Of a stretch of 64,000 nucleotides of DNA, positions 63,111-64,000 are shown piece by piece (the first letter of the stretch is position 1; each line of letters opens with the position of its first letter). The stretch covers positions 62,001 through 126,000 of the forward strand of contig JAYMGJ010000068.1 of the NCBI GenBank assembly GCA_037178675.1, given 5' to 3'. The DNA is from Scleroderma bovista. Lineage: Eukaryota > Basidiomycota > Agaricomycetes > Boletales > Sclerodermataceae. Made by a program: the position numbers and the translations under genes. The notes under the pieces are model-generated. The model made no database searches. It had not been told where the DNA came from and was given only the letters and a program-made list of their open reading frames with translations.

Positions 63111-64000
63111 GTCAAATTGCTGATCTCGGAGTCTCCAAGGTACGGGTTTGGGTACACACCGCTACGTAGTATCTCTTGCTCACATTTTCCCCAGCGCTCC
63201 AGGCCAGGTTACCACAAAACAACACCAGCACCCCACTGACTGTCTTCGCGGATGCCAGTTGGTACTACTATTTGGTCCGACACAATGGTAACGTGCTGAT
63301 TATTAGTAATCACACTGTGACCAGTACTAGGCATACAGGAAATCTGCGTACGGATTATCATATCAGGCCAGTGCGAAACCTAGAAACGTCGATGTACAAA
63401 TAGTACAAGCGGACACAAAATGTAGACAAGTAGATATCATGCAAGGACTAAATTCTCCAATTGGCAATATTCCTTGCCCTTTCAGACCACCGGGTATGAA
63501 GAGGGGGCTCCCAGGGTAGGGGCGGTAAAGCAACTGGAACATGATTGGGTGGCACAAGGTCAGCTGGAGTAGGGCCCCGTAACCTGGGAGAGTAGGCCCC
63601 CCCCACCTGAATCTGATCTGTGACGTGAAATACCCAATCTGTGATGTGGTGGAGGCTCAGCCCCTTCACAGTGCTTTCTAGTTTACCGGGAGGGCGGGAG
63701 CGTAGTAAGCCTAGCATGGACCAATATGCATCCACAGCATCGACGTGGTCACAAGCCCAAATGGAATATTGCACCCGGTGAAATCCATCACCGAGCAGCA
63801 ATTTTTTTAATTCTGCATAGATCGATGCTGAAATAGACTTTAGCCTAAAGGGGTAGTAGTACTAGTGGCCCAAAGAACTTACACCTCGCGGAGTTCCAAC
63901 CCGCTGGCAAATCGTCTTCTAATTTGCGGGTATAGATATCATATGAGATACCATAGGCACCTGGTGGCATGGCCAAGAGAGTGAGAGAGGTCGCGATAGG
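63111..64000. other. Right-edge stretch with unassigned open frames
   Basis: A minus frame at 63448-63801 (117 codons, ends NIANWRI) and a plus frame at 63176-63403 are open. Neither matches a family I know. The minus frame may be the end of a longer gene whose other exons lie right of the window. Confidence 0.3.

Overview
The window is nuclear DNA of a filamentous basidiomycete, most likely an Agaricomycete. Genes are split by many introns of about 45-80 bases with GT...AG ends. The gene set is fungal (fused AROM enzyme, Rax1, fungal Mediator and TFIIH subunits, alternative NADH dehydrogenase). The right-hand third carries a DUF6698 gene and Ty3, Ty1 and Pif1/Helitron-type relics of the kind common in Agaricomycetes. 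I cannot name the species. Exon structures below were built by eye from splice signals, reading phase and family conservation. Nearly all modelled genes sum to a whole number of codons.

Bases 1-21.9 kb are compact housekeeping sequence: a membrane protein cut by the left edge, complex I subunit NDUFA2 (-), Rax1 (+), a mitochondrial-type double HMG-box protein (-), Mediator subunit 8 (+), a kinase-like orphan (-), ribose-5-phosphate isomerase (-), TFIIH subunit Tfb5 (+), pentafunctional AROM (-), an alternative NADH dehydrogenase (+) and a Werner-type 3'-5' exonuclease (+). Several neighbours are divergent and share 90-480 base promoters.

Bases 23.5-36.3 kb hold three tandem ferric-reductase paralogs on the plus strand with almost identical exon architecture. 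An MFS transporter lies between copies one and two. This looks like a locally amplified metal-reduction/transport locus. Bases 36.6-42.8 kb return to core genes: gamma-tubulin complex component GCP2 (-), mitochondrial ribosomal protein uS4m (+) and a CUE-domain ER protein (-).

From about 43.3 kb the sequence changes character. It holds an amino-acid permease pseudogene with two Trp-to-TGA stops, a glutamine-amidotransferase relic, an intact DUF6698 gene, a decayed Ty3/gypsy pol, a broken Pif1/Helitron-type helicase, an SVF1-like pseudogene and an F-box-like gene. Last comes a repeat-rich block (57-63.1 kb) flanked by arrays of GTCTG/CAGAC motifs. Inside that block are an intact orphan gene, an APC6/Cdc16-like gene fragment and Ty1/copia debris. 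This block is the best candidate for an undescribed element. I saw no rRNA or tRNA gene and no CRISPR array.
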